From NCBI GenBank assembly GCA_013389105.1, contig JACADZ010000053.1:1-49615 (forward strand): DNA of 49,615 nt, in the 5' to 3' direction. The position numbers were made by a program, and so were the translations under genes. Under the pieces are notes generated by a model that searched no databases, was not told the DNA's origin, and worked only from the letters and a program-made list of their open reading frames with translations. Shown piece by piece: positions 7,204 through 16,095 of the stretch. The DNA comes from Parvularculaceae bacterium (GTDB lineage: Bacteria; Pseudomonadota; Alphaproteobacteria; Caulobacterales; Parvularculaceae). How positions within the stretch are numbered: the first letter of the stretch is position 1; the number at the start of each line of letters is the position of its first letter.

Positions 7204-9627
7204 GTGAGCCGACGGCGCCGGATCGCCGAACTCGCCGGGACGACGACGCTCGCGACGACGTTGGCGACCACGCTGGCGGCGCTCGCGGGTTTTTCGGCCG
7301 CGAGGGCTTCCGACGAGTTCGCCGTCAGCCGCCGCGCCGCAGACCTGCCGATCGACCTCATCGGCGCCGAAGGAGACGACGCGGCGCCGTCCCAAAAGCC
7401 CGCCTACACGATCCTCGCCAGTCTCGATCAGCCGCCCGACGCGGGCCCCCTAGCCGTTTTCGACGCGCCGGCGGCGGACGCTCCCAAGGCGACGGAGGAC
7501 GAAGACGTCCTCTTCGAGGCGGATTTCGTCACGCGCGAGGATGAGAACAGTCCGATCATCGCCGAGGGCAATGTCCGCGCTTTCTTCGGAAAGCGTTATC
7601 TGCACGCCGACAAGCTGAGCTACGACCCGGCGACGGATATCGTGATCGCAGAGGGCAACGTCTCGATCACCGACACGGCGGGCCGGGAAAAAGAGACGGC
7701 GTTCGCCGGCCGGGTCGAGCTGACGGGCGACCTGCGCGACGGCATCGCGGAGAATTTCAGCGCGCTCATCGCCGATAACGCGCGCATCGCCGCCGATTCA
7801 GCCGTGCAGGAGCAGGGCGCGCGCACGCGGCTCAAGAAGGCGGTCTATACCTCGTGCGACGTGTGCAACAGAAAGGGCGAGGGCAAAACGCCGACTTGGA
7901 GGGTGAAAGCCCTCCGGGTCACCCGCGACCGCGAGCGCCGCGTCGTCCGCTTCCATCACGCCTTCCTCGAGTTGAAGGGCGTCCCTCTGCTTTACGCGCC
8001 GTTTCTGCAGGGACCGGACCCTTCCGTCGAACGCCAGTCGGGATTTCTCGCGCCGTTCTTCGGGACGTCAAGCCGCCTCGGCTTCAACGTCGAGGTCCCG
8101 TACTACCTTGCGATTTCCGATCATCAGGACGCGACGTTCTATCCAAAATACACGACCAAGGACGGTATCGTCTGGCAAGGCGAGTACAGGCGCCGAGGCG
8201 TCAGCGGCGGCCACGTCGTCCAGGCGAGCGTCCTCAATTTCGACAACACCAAGCCGGACGAAACCGGCAACCTGCCAGTCGACGTGCCAGGCGTGCGCTG
8301 GCACTTCTTCGCTCGCGGCTCGCGTGAATTCGGCGACGACTGGACGCTCGGCTACGACATCGAGCGCGTTTCGGACGACATCTATCTTCGGCGCTACAAC
8401 ATCGAGCGGCGCGGGGATCTCCGCAAGGAGATCGACACCTCCAACACCAACCGGCTCCGCTCGAACGCCTTCGTCAAATGGGCGGCGGGCGGCAGCGAGC
8501 TCACCGCGGACGCCTTCCTCTTTCAGGGCCTGCGCGCGCAGGACATTTCGTCCAAGACGCCGTATGTCCTGCCGCTGCTCAATTTCCGTCACGACGTGGC
8601 GCAGCCGGTGTTCGGCGGGAAGGCGCAGCTCGGCGCGAATTTCGCCTGGCTTCAACGCGCCAGCGGCGTCGACTCCCAGCGTCTTACGCTAAGCGCGTTC
8701 TGGAACCGCGAGCACATCACGGCGAACGGCCATCGCTTCAACGCTTTCGCCGAGGCGCGGGGCGACGCCTACTATTTTCACGATCTCCAGGAAGGCACCG
8801 AAATCCTCGCCGGCGATCCGGCGGATCGCCGGGACATCGACGGCCGATTCGTTCCTTCAGTCGGCCTTGAGTGGTCTTATCCGCTGACCCGTCGGTTCGC
8901 CGGCGCAAGACTCCTCATCGAGCCTCGGGTTCAGCTGATCGCCAGTCCCTCGAACCGCAACCCGGCCAACATCATCAACGAGGACTCGCAAAGCATCGAA
9001 TATGATTTCGCCGGCCTGTTCGATTACAACAAGTCGACGGGCTTCGATCGCTTCGAGGACGGCCAGCGCATGAACGCCGGCGTCACGGCGTCGGCCGAAT
9101 TCGACAACGGCCTCGTACTCGAAGCGGCGGTAGGAGCCCAGGGACGCCTTCAGAACAGCGGCGCGTTCGACGCTTCGACCGGACTCGGCGAGAAACGCTC
9201 CGACTTCGTCGGCGAGGTCAATGTCCGGTACAAGGATTATGTCGCGATCGAGAACCGTTTCCGGGTCGACGACGACGACGGCTCTTTCCAGCGCGCTGAG
9301 ACGCTTGCAACGTTCAACATCTGGCGCTTTTCGGGTCTTGCAAGCTATGTTCGCCTCAACGAGGAGAACATCGCCGCCGAGCTGGTCCGTCGCGAGGAGC
9401 TGATGGGCACGATGCGCGTCAAGCTCACCAGCAACTGGGCGACGGGGTTCACCTGGCGCGAGGATCTCGAGCAAAGCCGCACGATCTCTCAGGATTTCCT
9501 GATCGGCTATGTCGATGAGTGCTCGTCGGTCGACGTGATCTACCGGCGCGACTTCACCCGCGACGTCGGCCTCGGTCCGGACGATTCGGTGTTCATCCGC
9601 TTCACCCTCAAATCGCTGGTCGACTGA
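7204..9627 (+). CDS. lptD: LPS-assembly outer-membrane protein LptD
   Basis: LptD is the outer-membrane beta-barrel that with LptE inserts LPS into the outer leaflet. The open frame extends upstream into lptG, but a GTG at 7204 preceded by an AAAGGGG ribosome site at 7188-7194 begins an Arg-rich, Thr/Ala/Leu-rich signal peptide ending near ASDEF. That gives 807 residues. Residues about 100-250 form the OstA/LptA-like periplasmic domain (repeated EGNV motifs), followed by the barrel domain. Cysteines at about 218, 221 (SCDVC) and 773 (DECSS) are candidates for the interdomain disulfides known from LptD. An in-frame GTG at 7174 is a less likely start. surA, encoding an LptD-folding chaperone, follows. 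Confidence 0.95.
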   Translation: MSRRRRIAELAGTTTLATTLATTLAALAGFSAARASDEFAVSRRAADLPIDLIGAEGDDAAPSQKPAYTILASLDQPPDAGPLAVFDAPAADAPKATEDEDVLFEADFVTREDENSPIIAEGNVRAFFGKRYLHADKLSYDPATDIVIAEGNVSITDTAGREKETAFAGRVELTGDLRDGIAENFSALIADNARIAADSAVQEQGARTRLKKAVYTSCDVCNRKGEGKTPTWRVKALRVTRDRERRVVRFHHAFLELKGVPLLYAPFLQGPDPSVERQSGFLAPFFGTSSRLGFNVEVPYYLAISDHQDATFYPKYTTKDGIVWQGEYRRRGVSGGHVVQASVLNFDNTKPDETGNLPVDVPGVRWHFFARGSREFGDDWTLGYDIERVSDDIYLRRYNIERRGDLRKEIDTSNTNRLRSNAFVKWAAGGSELTADAFLFQGLRAQDISSKTPYVLPLLNFRHDVAQPVFGGKAQLGANFAWLQRASGVDSQRLTLSAFWNREHITANGHRFNAFAEARGDAYYFHDLQEGTEILAGDPADRRDIDGRFVPSVGLEWSYPLTRRFAGARLLIEPRVQLIASPSNRNPANIINEDSQSIEYDFAGLFDYNKSTGFDRFEDGQRMNAGVTASAEFDNGLVLEAAVGAQGRLQNSGAFDASTGLGEKRSDFVGEVNVRYKDYVAIENRFRVDDDDGSFQRAETLATFNIWRFSGLASYVRLNEENIAAELVRREELMGTMRVKLTSNWATGFTWREDLEQSRTISQDFLIGYVDECSSVDVIYRRDFTRDVGLGPDDSVFIRFTLKSLVD

Positions 9628-9726
9628 CGACCGCGGACCGCTTGCGCTCGGGCCCGATTCTACTATGTTCCGGCTTGGCGCGGCGGGCGGTGGTACGGCG
9701 TCTTGGAGCTCGGAGCCGAATTCCCG

Positions 9727-11070
9727 ATGAAAAACAAGATTCTATTGAGTAGCGCAGCGGCTGCGGCGGCTCTGGCCGGCCTTGGAGCCTTGGGCGTCGA
9801 CGCCCGCGCCCAGGGCGGCCAACCCGCGGCCGGCGCGGCCGCTCAAAGGGCCGAGACCGGCTATCGCGGCCCGATGAGCGGGGTCGCAGCTGTCGTCAAC
9901 GACAAGGTGATCACGACCCTCGACGTGCAGCAACGTATGCGGCTCATGATCCTGTCGGCGGGGAGGCAGATCTCGCCGCAAATGCTGGTGCAGATCCAGA
10001 ACCAGGCTGTCCGCGACCTCGTGCAGGAACAGTTAAAGCTCGCGGAGGCCAAGAAGTTCGAGGTCGAAATCGAAGACAAGGTGATCGACTCCGAACTGCG
10101 CGACATGGCCATGCAGGGCGGCACCGATATTGCGGGCCTTGAGCAGCAGCTCGCCGCGGACGGAGTCTCGATAGACACTCTTCGCCAGCAGATCCGGGCG
10201 CAGATCGCCTGGCAGCGGCTCGTGCAGGGCCGGCATCGCAGCCGCATTCGCGTCAGCGACGAGGAAATCGACCGCCAGATGCAGCGCATGCGCGAGGACG
10301 CGACCAGGGAGCAGTTCCTCGTTTCGGAAATATGCATTCCCGTAAGCGATCCGTCCGAAGCTCAGCAAACCTATCAGGGCAGCCTGCAGCTAATCGAACA
10401 GATGCGCCGCGGCGTGCCGTTCGCGGTCGTGGCGCAGCAGTTTTCGGCCTGCCCGTCCGCCGCCGGCGGCGGCGATCTCGGCTGGGTGCGTTCGGGCGAA
10501 CTGCCCGCCGAAATCAACAATGCGATCGTCCAGTTGAAGCCGGGGTCGGTGACCAATCCGATTCCGACCGAGGGCGCCTTCATGATCATGGGCGTGCGCG
10601 ACAAGCGGACCCCGGTGGTCGCGGGCGAACAGACATGGACTCTCGCCTACGCCGCTGCGCCGCTGACCATGGGTCGCAACGACGCCCTGCTCGCGCTTGA
10701 AAAGCTCAAGACGGCCGAGGCCTGCGGCAGCCGCGCCCTGCGCCAGGATCTTGGTCCGAATGTGGGCGTCGCCGCACTTGAGAACCTGAAGATCGGCGAC
10801 ATCGACCCGCGCTTCCACAGCGCGCTTGAAGGCTTGAGCCGCGGCGACCTGAGCGCGCCGGTCGAGATCGACGGCGCGCTGCATGTCTTCTACGTCTGCG
10901 AAAAGGACGAAGGACTTGGCCTGCCTTCGCGCGAGCAGCTTGAAGACCGCGCCTTTGCGCGCGAGCTTCAGCGCATCTCCATGCAATACCTCCGCGATCT
11001 GGAGCGCAAGGCGATGGTCGACATCAAGCTGAGGGCGGAGCCGCCGGCCGAGGCGCCGCCGAACGGCTGA
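9727..11070 (+). CDS. surA: SurA-type periplasmic peptidyl-prolyl isomerase/chaperone
   Basis: SurA is a periplasmic chaperone and PPIase that escorts outer-membrane proteins such as LptD to the BAM complex. The ATG at 9727 (MKNKILLSS) starts an Ala-rich signal peptide with likely cleavage after DARAQ. The N-terminal SurA domain (about 55-180, with VAAVVNDKVITTLDV) is followed by one parvulin domain (about 199-297; EICIPVSDP, FSACPSAAGGGDLGWV). A degenerate second parvulin-like part and a C-terminal helix follow, in 447 residues. The position between lptD and pdxA is the classical surA location. A longer frame upstream to 9703 exists but lacks a reason to be used. Confidence 0.92.
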   Translation: MKNKILLSSAAAAAALAGLGALGVDARAQGGQPAAGAAAQRAETGYRGPMSGVAAVVNDKVITTLDVQQRMRLMILSAGRQISPQMLVQIQNQAVRDLVQEQLKLAEAKKFEVEIEDKVIDSELRDMAMQGGTDIAGLEQQLAADGVSIDTLRQQIRAQIAWQRLVQGRHRSRIRVSDEEIDRQMQRMREDATREQFLVSEICIPVSDPSEAQQTYQGSLQLIEQMRRGVPFAVVAQQFSACPSAAGGGDLGWVRSGELPAEINNAIVQLKPGSVTNPIPTEGAFMIMGVRDKRTPVVAGEQTWTLAYAAAPLTMGRNDALLALEKLKTAEACGSRALRQDLGPNVGVAALENLKIGDIDPRFHSALEGLSRGDLSAPVEIDGALHVFYVCEKDEGLGLPSREQLEDRAFARELQRISMQYLRDLERKAMVDIKLRAEPPAEAPPNG

Positions 11071-11071
11071 T

Positions 11072-12085
11072 ATGGCGCGTCCCCTCGCGCCGCTTGCCCT
11101 CACCATGGGAGAGCCCGGCGGCGTCGGGGCCGAAATCGCGATCAAGGCCTGGAACGCGCTCAGAGGCCAAGGTCTTTCCTTCTTTCTCATCGACGATCCT
11201 CTGCGGCTCGAAGCCATGGGCGCGCCGGTCGCGCGCCTGTCGTCGCCCCTCGATGCCGTCTCGCATTTCCCCTCGGCCCTGCCCGTCCTGCCCCTGCCTC
11301 AGCGCGTCGAGGCGCGGTTCGGCGAAGCCGCGCCCCGCAGCGCCGAGGCGGTCACGGCGTCGATCGAAAAGGCGGTCGACGCGGCCCTGTGCGGCGAGGC
11401 GTCAGCAGTGGTGACCAACCCGATCCACAAAGCTGCGCTGCAGGCCGCCGGCTTCGACTTTCCGGGCCACACCGAATATCTCGCCGCGTTGACCGAAAAG
11501 GCCCGGATGCCGGGCGGGCGGCGGCGCGGTCCGGTAATGATGCTTGCCGCGACGGATCTGCGCACGGTTCCGCTGACGGTCCACATTCCGCTGCGGGACG
11601 TTCCCATGGCTCTCACCGTCGACGTCATCGTCGAGAAGGCGCTCGTCGTCGCCGAGGCGCTGACCTGGGATTTCGGCGTCGCCGCGCCCCGTCTTGCGAT
11701 CGCAGGCCTCAATCCGCACGCGGGCGAAGGCGGCGCCATCGGCTCGGAGGAGCGCGACGTCATCGTCCCCGCCGTCGCGCGCCTGCGCGCCGAGCACGCG
11801 ATTGATGCGACGGGTCCCCTCCCCGCCGACACCATGTTCCATGCCGCGGCCCGCGCTCGTTATGATGCGGCCCTTTGCATGTATCATGATCAGGCCCTCA
11901 TCCCGATCAAGACGCTCGCCTTCTTCGACGCGGTCAACGTGACGCTCGGCCTCCCGATCATCCGCACCTCGCCGGACCATGGCACCGCCCTCGACATCGC
12001 CGGCAAGGGCATCGCCGATCCGTCGAGTCTGATCGCAGCGCTGCACCTTGCGGCTGACCTGGCCGCGCGCCGCCTCCGGTCATGA
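11072..12085 (+). CDS. pdxA: 4-hydroxythreonine-4-phosphate dehydrogenase (PdxA)
   Basis: PdxA oxidises 4-phosphohydroxy-L-threonine in the DXP-dependent pyridoxal phosphate pathway. The 337-residue length is typical. The N-terminal [15 protein letters not shown], the substrate-binding GHTEYLA and the metal-site histidines in [15 protein letters not shown] and [15 protein letters not shown] are all present. The gene starts one base after the surA stop codon (TGA-T-ATG), and its own stop overlaps the rsmA ATG as ATGA. It is therefore embedded in the surA-pdxA-rsmA operon seen in many proteobacteria. Confidence 0.97.
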   Translation: MARPLAPLALTMGEPGGVGAEIAIKAWNALRGQGLSFFLIDDPLRLEAMGAPVARLSSPLDAVSHFPSALPVLPLPQRVEARFGEAAPRSAEAVTASIEKAVDAALCGEASAVVTNPIHKAALQAAGFDFPGHTEYLAALTEKARMPGGRRRGPVMMLAATDLRTVPLTVHIPLRDVPMALTVDVIVEKALVVAEALTWDFGVAAPRLAIAGLNPHAGEGGAIGSEERDVIVPAVARLRAEHAIDATGPLPADTMFHAAARARYDAALCMYHDQALIPIKTLAFFDAVNVTLGLPIIRTSPDHGTALDIAGKGIADPSSLIAALHLAADLAARRLRS

Positions 12086-12900
12086 GCGGCCTGCCGCCCC
12101 TGCGCGAGGTCATCGCCCGTCACGGCCTCGACGCGAGAAAGGCTCTCGGTCAGCACTTTCTCCTCGATCTAAACATCACCCGAAAAATCGCCCGCACGGC
12201 CGAAGTGTCGCCGGGCGACCTCGTGCTCGAAGTCGGCCCGGGACCCGGCGGCCTCACCCGCGCCCTGCTCGAGTCCGGCGCATGCGTCGTCGCTGTCTAG
12301 CGCGATGGCCGCTGCATCGCCGCGCTTGAGGAGCTCAAGGCGGCTTATCCGGACAAACTCGCCATCGTCGAAGGCGACGCGCTCGCCTTTGATGAGCGGA
12401 CCGCACTCGAAGGGCCGGCGAAAATTGTCGCGAATCTTCCGTACAATGTTTCGACCGAGCTCCTCGTCAAATGGCTGCGCCTCAACAGCGAGACCCCGCT
12501 GTGGACGACGATGACGCTCATGTTTCAGAAGGAGGTCGCCGACCGCATCATCGCTGCGCCGGGCTCGAAGGCGTATGGCCGCCTCTCCGTCGTCGCCCAG
12601 GCCGCAAGCCGCCCGAAGCGGGCCTTCGACCTGCCGGCGCGCGCCTTTACCCCCCCGCCTAAAGTGGATTCGTCTGTCCTCGTCTTTTCTCCCCCGCCGG
12701 CGCCCCTTGCAACATTCGGCGCGCTCGAACGCGTGACCGCCGCCGCCTTCGGCCAGCGCCGCAAGATGCTGCGGTCTTCGCTCCGGACCGCCTTCGGGGA
12801 TCGCCTCGAGGCCGTCCTCTCCGAAGCGGGGATCCCGGAAACGGCCCGCGCCGAAGACGTGGCGGTCGCGAGTTTCGTCGATCTTAGCGCCGCCGCCTGA
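12082..12900 (+). pseudogene. rsmA: rsmA (ksgA) interrupted by an in-frame amber codon
   Basis: RsmA dimethylates two adjacent adenines near the 3' end of 16S rRNA during 30S maturation. The frame starts at ATG 12082, overlapping the pdxA stop, and carries [10 protein letters not shown] and the SAM loop [15 protein letters not shown]. At 12298-12300 it reads TAG, then continues in the same frame to 12900 with every later family feature intact: EGDAL, the catalytic NLPYN, FQKEVADR, FTPPPKVDSSV and FGQRRKMLR. The stop lies after ACVVAV, where the family has the SAM-binding Glu, so one G-to-T change of GAG explains it. Without the stop the product would be 272 residues, normal for RsmA. A real recent nonsense mutation, an assembly error or amber readthrough all fit. 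Confidence 0.88.
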
Positions 12901-12903
12901 AGA

Positions 12904-14517
12904 TCAGGCCTGCAGGGCTTCGTAGTCGCCGCGGAGGAAGGCCTCGGCGAGCTTGAATTTCTGGATTTTGCCCGAACCGGTCAGAGGCCATGCGTCGATC
13001 CAGATCCAGTAGGCGGGCGTCTTCTGGGCCGCGAGACGCTCGCGCAGGAACGCTTTCAGCTCCTGCGGCGACGGGCGCGAGTTCCCCCGCGCCCGCATGA
13101 AGCACGCGACCTGCTCGCCCCATTTTTCGTCCGGCACGCCGACAACCGCTATCTCCGAGATCGCCTCATGTTCGAGAAGCGCGTTCTCGATTTCGGCAGG
13201 AAACAAATTCTCGCCGCCCCGAATGATCATCTCCTTCACGCGCCCGGTAATCTTCACGAAGCCGCGCGCATCCATGCGGCCGAGATCGCCGGTGTGCAGC
13301 CAGCCTTCGCCGTCGATCGCCTTGGCTGTCGCCTCGGGATTGTCGTTATAGCCATGCATGATGAGGTAGCCGCGCGCGCAGATTTCGCCCTGCTCGCCAA
13401 GCGGGAGAACCCTGTTCGTCGCCACGTCGCGGATCGAGACGTCGACGTCCGGGAGCGGACGGCCGATCGTGCCGCATAGATCTTCGAAGGCGTCGTCATG
13501 ACAGGTCTGGGTGATCACCGGCGAGGCTTCCGTCTGCCCGTAGACGATCTGGATGGTCGAGCCGAAGACCTCGCGCGCCTTCTTGACGAGTTCAGGCGGC
13601 ACCATCGAGCCGCCGGACATTATGCGCTCGATGCTGGAGACCTCGCGGCCGGATTTCTGGGCCTCATCGATGAGAGCGACGATCATGGTCGGCACGCCGA
13701 GCATGAAGCGCGGCCGCTCGCGCTCCATCACCCTGACGATCATCGCCGGATCGAAAAGCGGCGCCAGCAGCATCGTCGCTCCCGAGGCGGGCCCGCCGAG
13801 CGCGAGAATGGCGCAACCGGTCGTGTGAAACAGCGGCATATGATGCACGAAGCTGTCGCCAGACCGCACGCCCGCGCGCGCCATCGAGTCGACGCCGTTC
13901 TTCAAAAGGCCCCAGTGATGGAGCACGGCGCCTTTGGGGAAGCCCGTCGTTCCTGAGGTGTATTGAATCTGGCAGGCGTCGTGCGGCGCGACGCCAGGAA
14001 GAACCCCGCGCGACTCGCCCTCGAACAGGGCGGCGTGATCCGTGAGGAGGATGCGCCGGGGGGCCGCCGGGATGTCGCGGCAGACTTCCTCGGAGATTTT
14101 CGCCATCGGGTTGCCGCGGAATTCGCCGACGTAATAAAGCGCCTCGGCGCCGGACTGTTCGAGCACGTATCTGAGTTCGCGCGGCTGGAACGCGGGGTTG
14201 ACCGTGACGAGAACGAGTCCCGCCATCGCCGACCCGTATTCGAGCAGCAGCCATTCAGGAATATTGTTGGCGAAGACCGCGATGCGCGCTCCCTTGGAGT
14301 GGCGGCTTGCAAGCGCCCGGGCGAGCCGCCGCGAGTCGTCGTGGAGCGCCGCAAAGGTCCATGTGCGCCCGATCATCCCGTCGGCGAGCAGTTCCTTCAG
14401 CGCCGGCTGGTCGCCGCGGGTTCGCGCCTGCGCCGCCAGCATGTCGCCGATGGTCTGCGGCCTCGAGTCGGTGCGCTGCGCCGGCCAGAAGCTCTCGGTC
14501 AGTCTGACGTTGTCCAC
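12904..14517 (-). CDS. AMP-binding acyl-CoA synthetase
   Basis: This 537-residue ANL-superfamily enzyme would activate a carboxylic acid via an acyl-adenylate to its CoA thioester. The phosphate loop YTSGTTGFPKGA (about residue 187), the GQTEASP segment, GYNDNPEATAKAID, TGDLG and the C-terminal hinge/lysine region (GRVKEMIIRGGENLFP, and the end-of-protein GSGKIQKF) are all present. Overall it looks like the medium/long-chain fatty-acid or FadD-like AMP ligases; substrate cannot be read from sequence. The start is GTG at 14517. It follows a hotdog thioesterase gene by 12 bp in the same direction, so a CoA ester made here could be a substrate of that neighbour. Confidence 0.88.
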   Translation of the reverse strand: MDNVRLTESFWPAQRTDSRPQTIGDMLAAQARTRGDQPALKELLADGMIGRTWTFAALHDDSRRLARALASRHSKGARIAVFANNIPEWLLLEYGSAMAGLVLVTVNPAFQPRELRYVLEQSGAEALYYVGEFRGNPMAKISEEVCRDIPAAPRRILLTDHAALFEGESRGVLPGVAPHDACQIQYTSGTTGFPKGAVLHHWGLLKNGVDSMARAGVRSGDSFVHHMPLFHTTGCAILALGGPASGATMLLAPLFDPAMIVRVMERERPRFMLGVPTMIVALIDEAQKSGREVSSIERIMSGGSMVPPELVKKAREVFGSTIQIVYGQTEASPVITQTCHDDAFEDLCGTIGRPLPDVDVSIRDVATNRVLPLGEQGEICARGYLIMHGYNDNPEATAKAIDGEGWLHTGDLGRMDARGFVKITGRVKEMIIRGGENLFPAEIENALLEHEAISEIAVVGVPDEKWGEQVACFMRARGNSRPSPQELKAFLRERLAAQKTPAYWIWIDAWPLTGSGKIQKFKLAEAFLRGDYEALQA

Positions 14518-14529
14518 GGCGTCCCCGCT

Positions 14530-14946
14530 TCAGCTTTGCAACGGCGTCAGTATCTGCGTCTGCGTAACGACCGCCGCCAACTTGCCGTCCTCGCGGAAGA
14601 TGTCCGTCTTCCACACCTGCAACGTCTTGCCGAGATTGACCGGCGTCGTCACCGCGCGCGCGGTCGTACCGACGGGAATCGGCCGCAGGAAATTGGTCTT
14701 GCTCTCGACCGTCGCGGTCATGAAGCCTTCCGGCATGTTGAGAAAGGCGCCGCAGCCGCCGAGATTGTCGGCGAAGGCCATGATCGCGCCGCCATGAAGG
14801 CTCGCCGGGATGGTGCAGCGCTCGGGCGTCACGTCAAGTTCCGCTTCAAGACGGCTTTTCGAGGCGAAAATCATCCGTATGCCGAGCGTTTTCGCGAAAG
14901 GCGCATTGCTCTCGTTGAACATCGCGGCGAGGTTTTCTTCGGTCAC
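14530..14946 (-). CDS. Hotdog-fold thioesterase (PaaI/DUF4442-like)
   Basis: The 138-residue protein has the single hotdog fold of acyl-CoA thioesterases: LHGGAIMAFADNLGG provides the His-Gly-Gly and the catalytic acidic residue, followed by VESKTNFLRPIPVG, the usual second strand region. The long open frame upstream is not used. The GTG at 14946 (VTEENLAAMF) overlaps the stop of the upstream cupin gene as GTGA. Expressed between the cupin protein and an acyl-CoA synthetase, it may hydrolyse or edit the same acyl-CoA pool. Substrate unknown. Confidence 0.8.
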   Translation of the reverse strand: MTEENLAAMFNESNAPFAKTLGIRMIFASKSRLEAELDVTPERCTIPASLHGGAIMAFADNLGGCGAFLNMPEGFMTATVESKTNFLRPIPVGTTARAVTTPVNLGKTLQVWKTDIFREDGKLAAVVTQTQILTPLQS

Positions 14947-15479
14947 GTTCGGCTCGCGTGAACAAGAACGGCCACAAGGAGCGCCGTCTCGGCGCCGCGA
15001 TTGACCCAGGCGTGGTTGGTCGCGCGCTGGATGACGACGTCGCCGGGCTTTAGCGACTTCGCCTCGCCGTCGTCGAGAAGGAGATCGACCGAACCCTTGA
15101 CGCACACGATCACGTCGAGCGTTTCGGTCTTGTGCATCATCGGATGGCGCGTCGTATCAACGCGAGCATGCGTCGCGCCGATGGCGGCGAATGCGCCGGC
15201 GGCCGCTTCCTCCATCGCTTTGCGGTCGGCGCCGGGCGGTTCGGGCGCGACGGTGAACCAGCGCACTTTGAGGGCGTCCGCCGGCGGCTCGAGCTTCAGA
15301 TTCTGATCGGCGAGGACGTCCTTGTCGGCAAGCAGCTCTTTGCCAAGCGCCGCCTGCCAGATTTCGGCAAGACCCGTCTCGTCGATCGCGACCAGCTTCG
15401 CCGCTTGGCCGTCGATCAGCACGCGCGAGCGCCCGTTCCTGTCGTCGGTGACGATGCGGCGGAGGCAAGACCAGTCCAT
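14943..15479 (-). CDS. Cupin-domain protein of unknown function
   Basis: A 178-residue protein whose C-terminal half is a cupin barrel: HPMMHKTETLDVIVCVKG gives motif 1 (two His and a Glu as likely metal ligands), LKPGDVVIQRATNHAWVN gives motif 2 with the third His. The N-terminal half (about 1-90) is not something I recognise. Comparable cupins often sit beside aromatic or acyl-CoA metabolism genes, but I cannot name a reaction. The stop overlaps the hotdog gene start (GTGA). It follows the lipoprotein gene by 18 bp, so all four genes may be one transcript. Confidence 0.7.
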   Translation of the reverse strand: MDWSCLRRIVTDDRNGRSRVLIDGQAAKLVAIDETGLAEIWQAALGKELLADKDVLADQNLKLEPPADALKVRWFTVAPEPPGADRKAMEEAAAGAFAAIGATHARVDTTRHPMMHKTETLDVIVCVKGSVDLLLDDGEAKSLKPGDVVIQRATNHAWVNRGAETALLVAVLVHASRT

Positions 15480-15497
15480 GGTCGGCTCCCGTGCGGC

Positions 15498-15968
15498 TTA
15501 TTGCGCCAGAACGCCGGCAGCGTCGTAATAGTCGGGACCGTCCGGCTTTGAACCTTTGCCCAGAAGTACTTCGAGCCTCGCGGTATAAAAGCGCTTGGCG
15601 CCAATCGTGCCGAGATCGCCGCCGACGCCGACCGAGACGCCGCTGCTCCGCCCGTAGGAGCCCGTGCCGACGCCAGCGCCGATGCCGACCCCGCCCTTGT
15701 CTTCGGCCTCGAGCGAGCGGCTCGCCACGCGGAACCAGTCGTAACCGTTCGAGCGCGCGATCTCAGCCGCGCGCTTCAGGGCGAAGCCCTCGACTGCTTC
15801 GGGCGGCGTGGCCCCGTCGCCGCGGAAGGTCACACGGTAGCGGTCGCCCTCGATGCGCTGGTCGGCGTAGCCATAGCCCTTGGAGTCCGCCGCCTGATAC
15901 CCGGTCCCGACTGCGGTCGCGCAGGACGCAAGGAGGGCGGCGGCGAGCGTTAACAAAGCATGGCGCAT
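15498..15968 (-). CDS. CC0125/CC1285-like lipoprotein
   Basis: A 156-residue predicted lipoprotein. The signal peptide ends LLASC with Cys16, so it should be lipid-anchored in the envelope. The segment YGYADQRIEGDRYRVTFRGD, a following AAEIARSNGYDWFRV and a Gly/Ser-rich GVGIGAGVGTGSYG stretch resemble the alphaproteobacterial CC0125/CC1285 lipoproteins, whose role is not known. Two ATGs are possible (15974 and 15968). I choose 15968 because GGAAGGA lies 6 bp before it, whereas the same site would abut the first ATG. It is divergent from the flavoprotein gene across 127 bp. Confidence 0.7.
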   Translation of the reverse strand: MRHALLTLAAALLASCATAVGTGYQAADSKGYGYADQRIEGDRYRVTFRGDGATPPEAVEGFALKRAAEIARSNGYDWFRVASRSLEAEDKGGVGIGAGVGTGSYGRSSGVSVGVGGDLGTIGAKRFYTARLEVLLGKGSKPDGPDYYDAAGVLAQ

Positions 15969-16095
15969 GACCATTCCTTCCGCGTTGGAACCGGGACACC
16001 CTACCATTGCGGCCGGACCCCGCAAAAGCCCGCCCGGCGCCCCGACCGCGCCGCATTTTCGGCGCAGGGAGAACGCGGCACGGGAAGGGAGAGCT

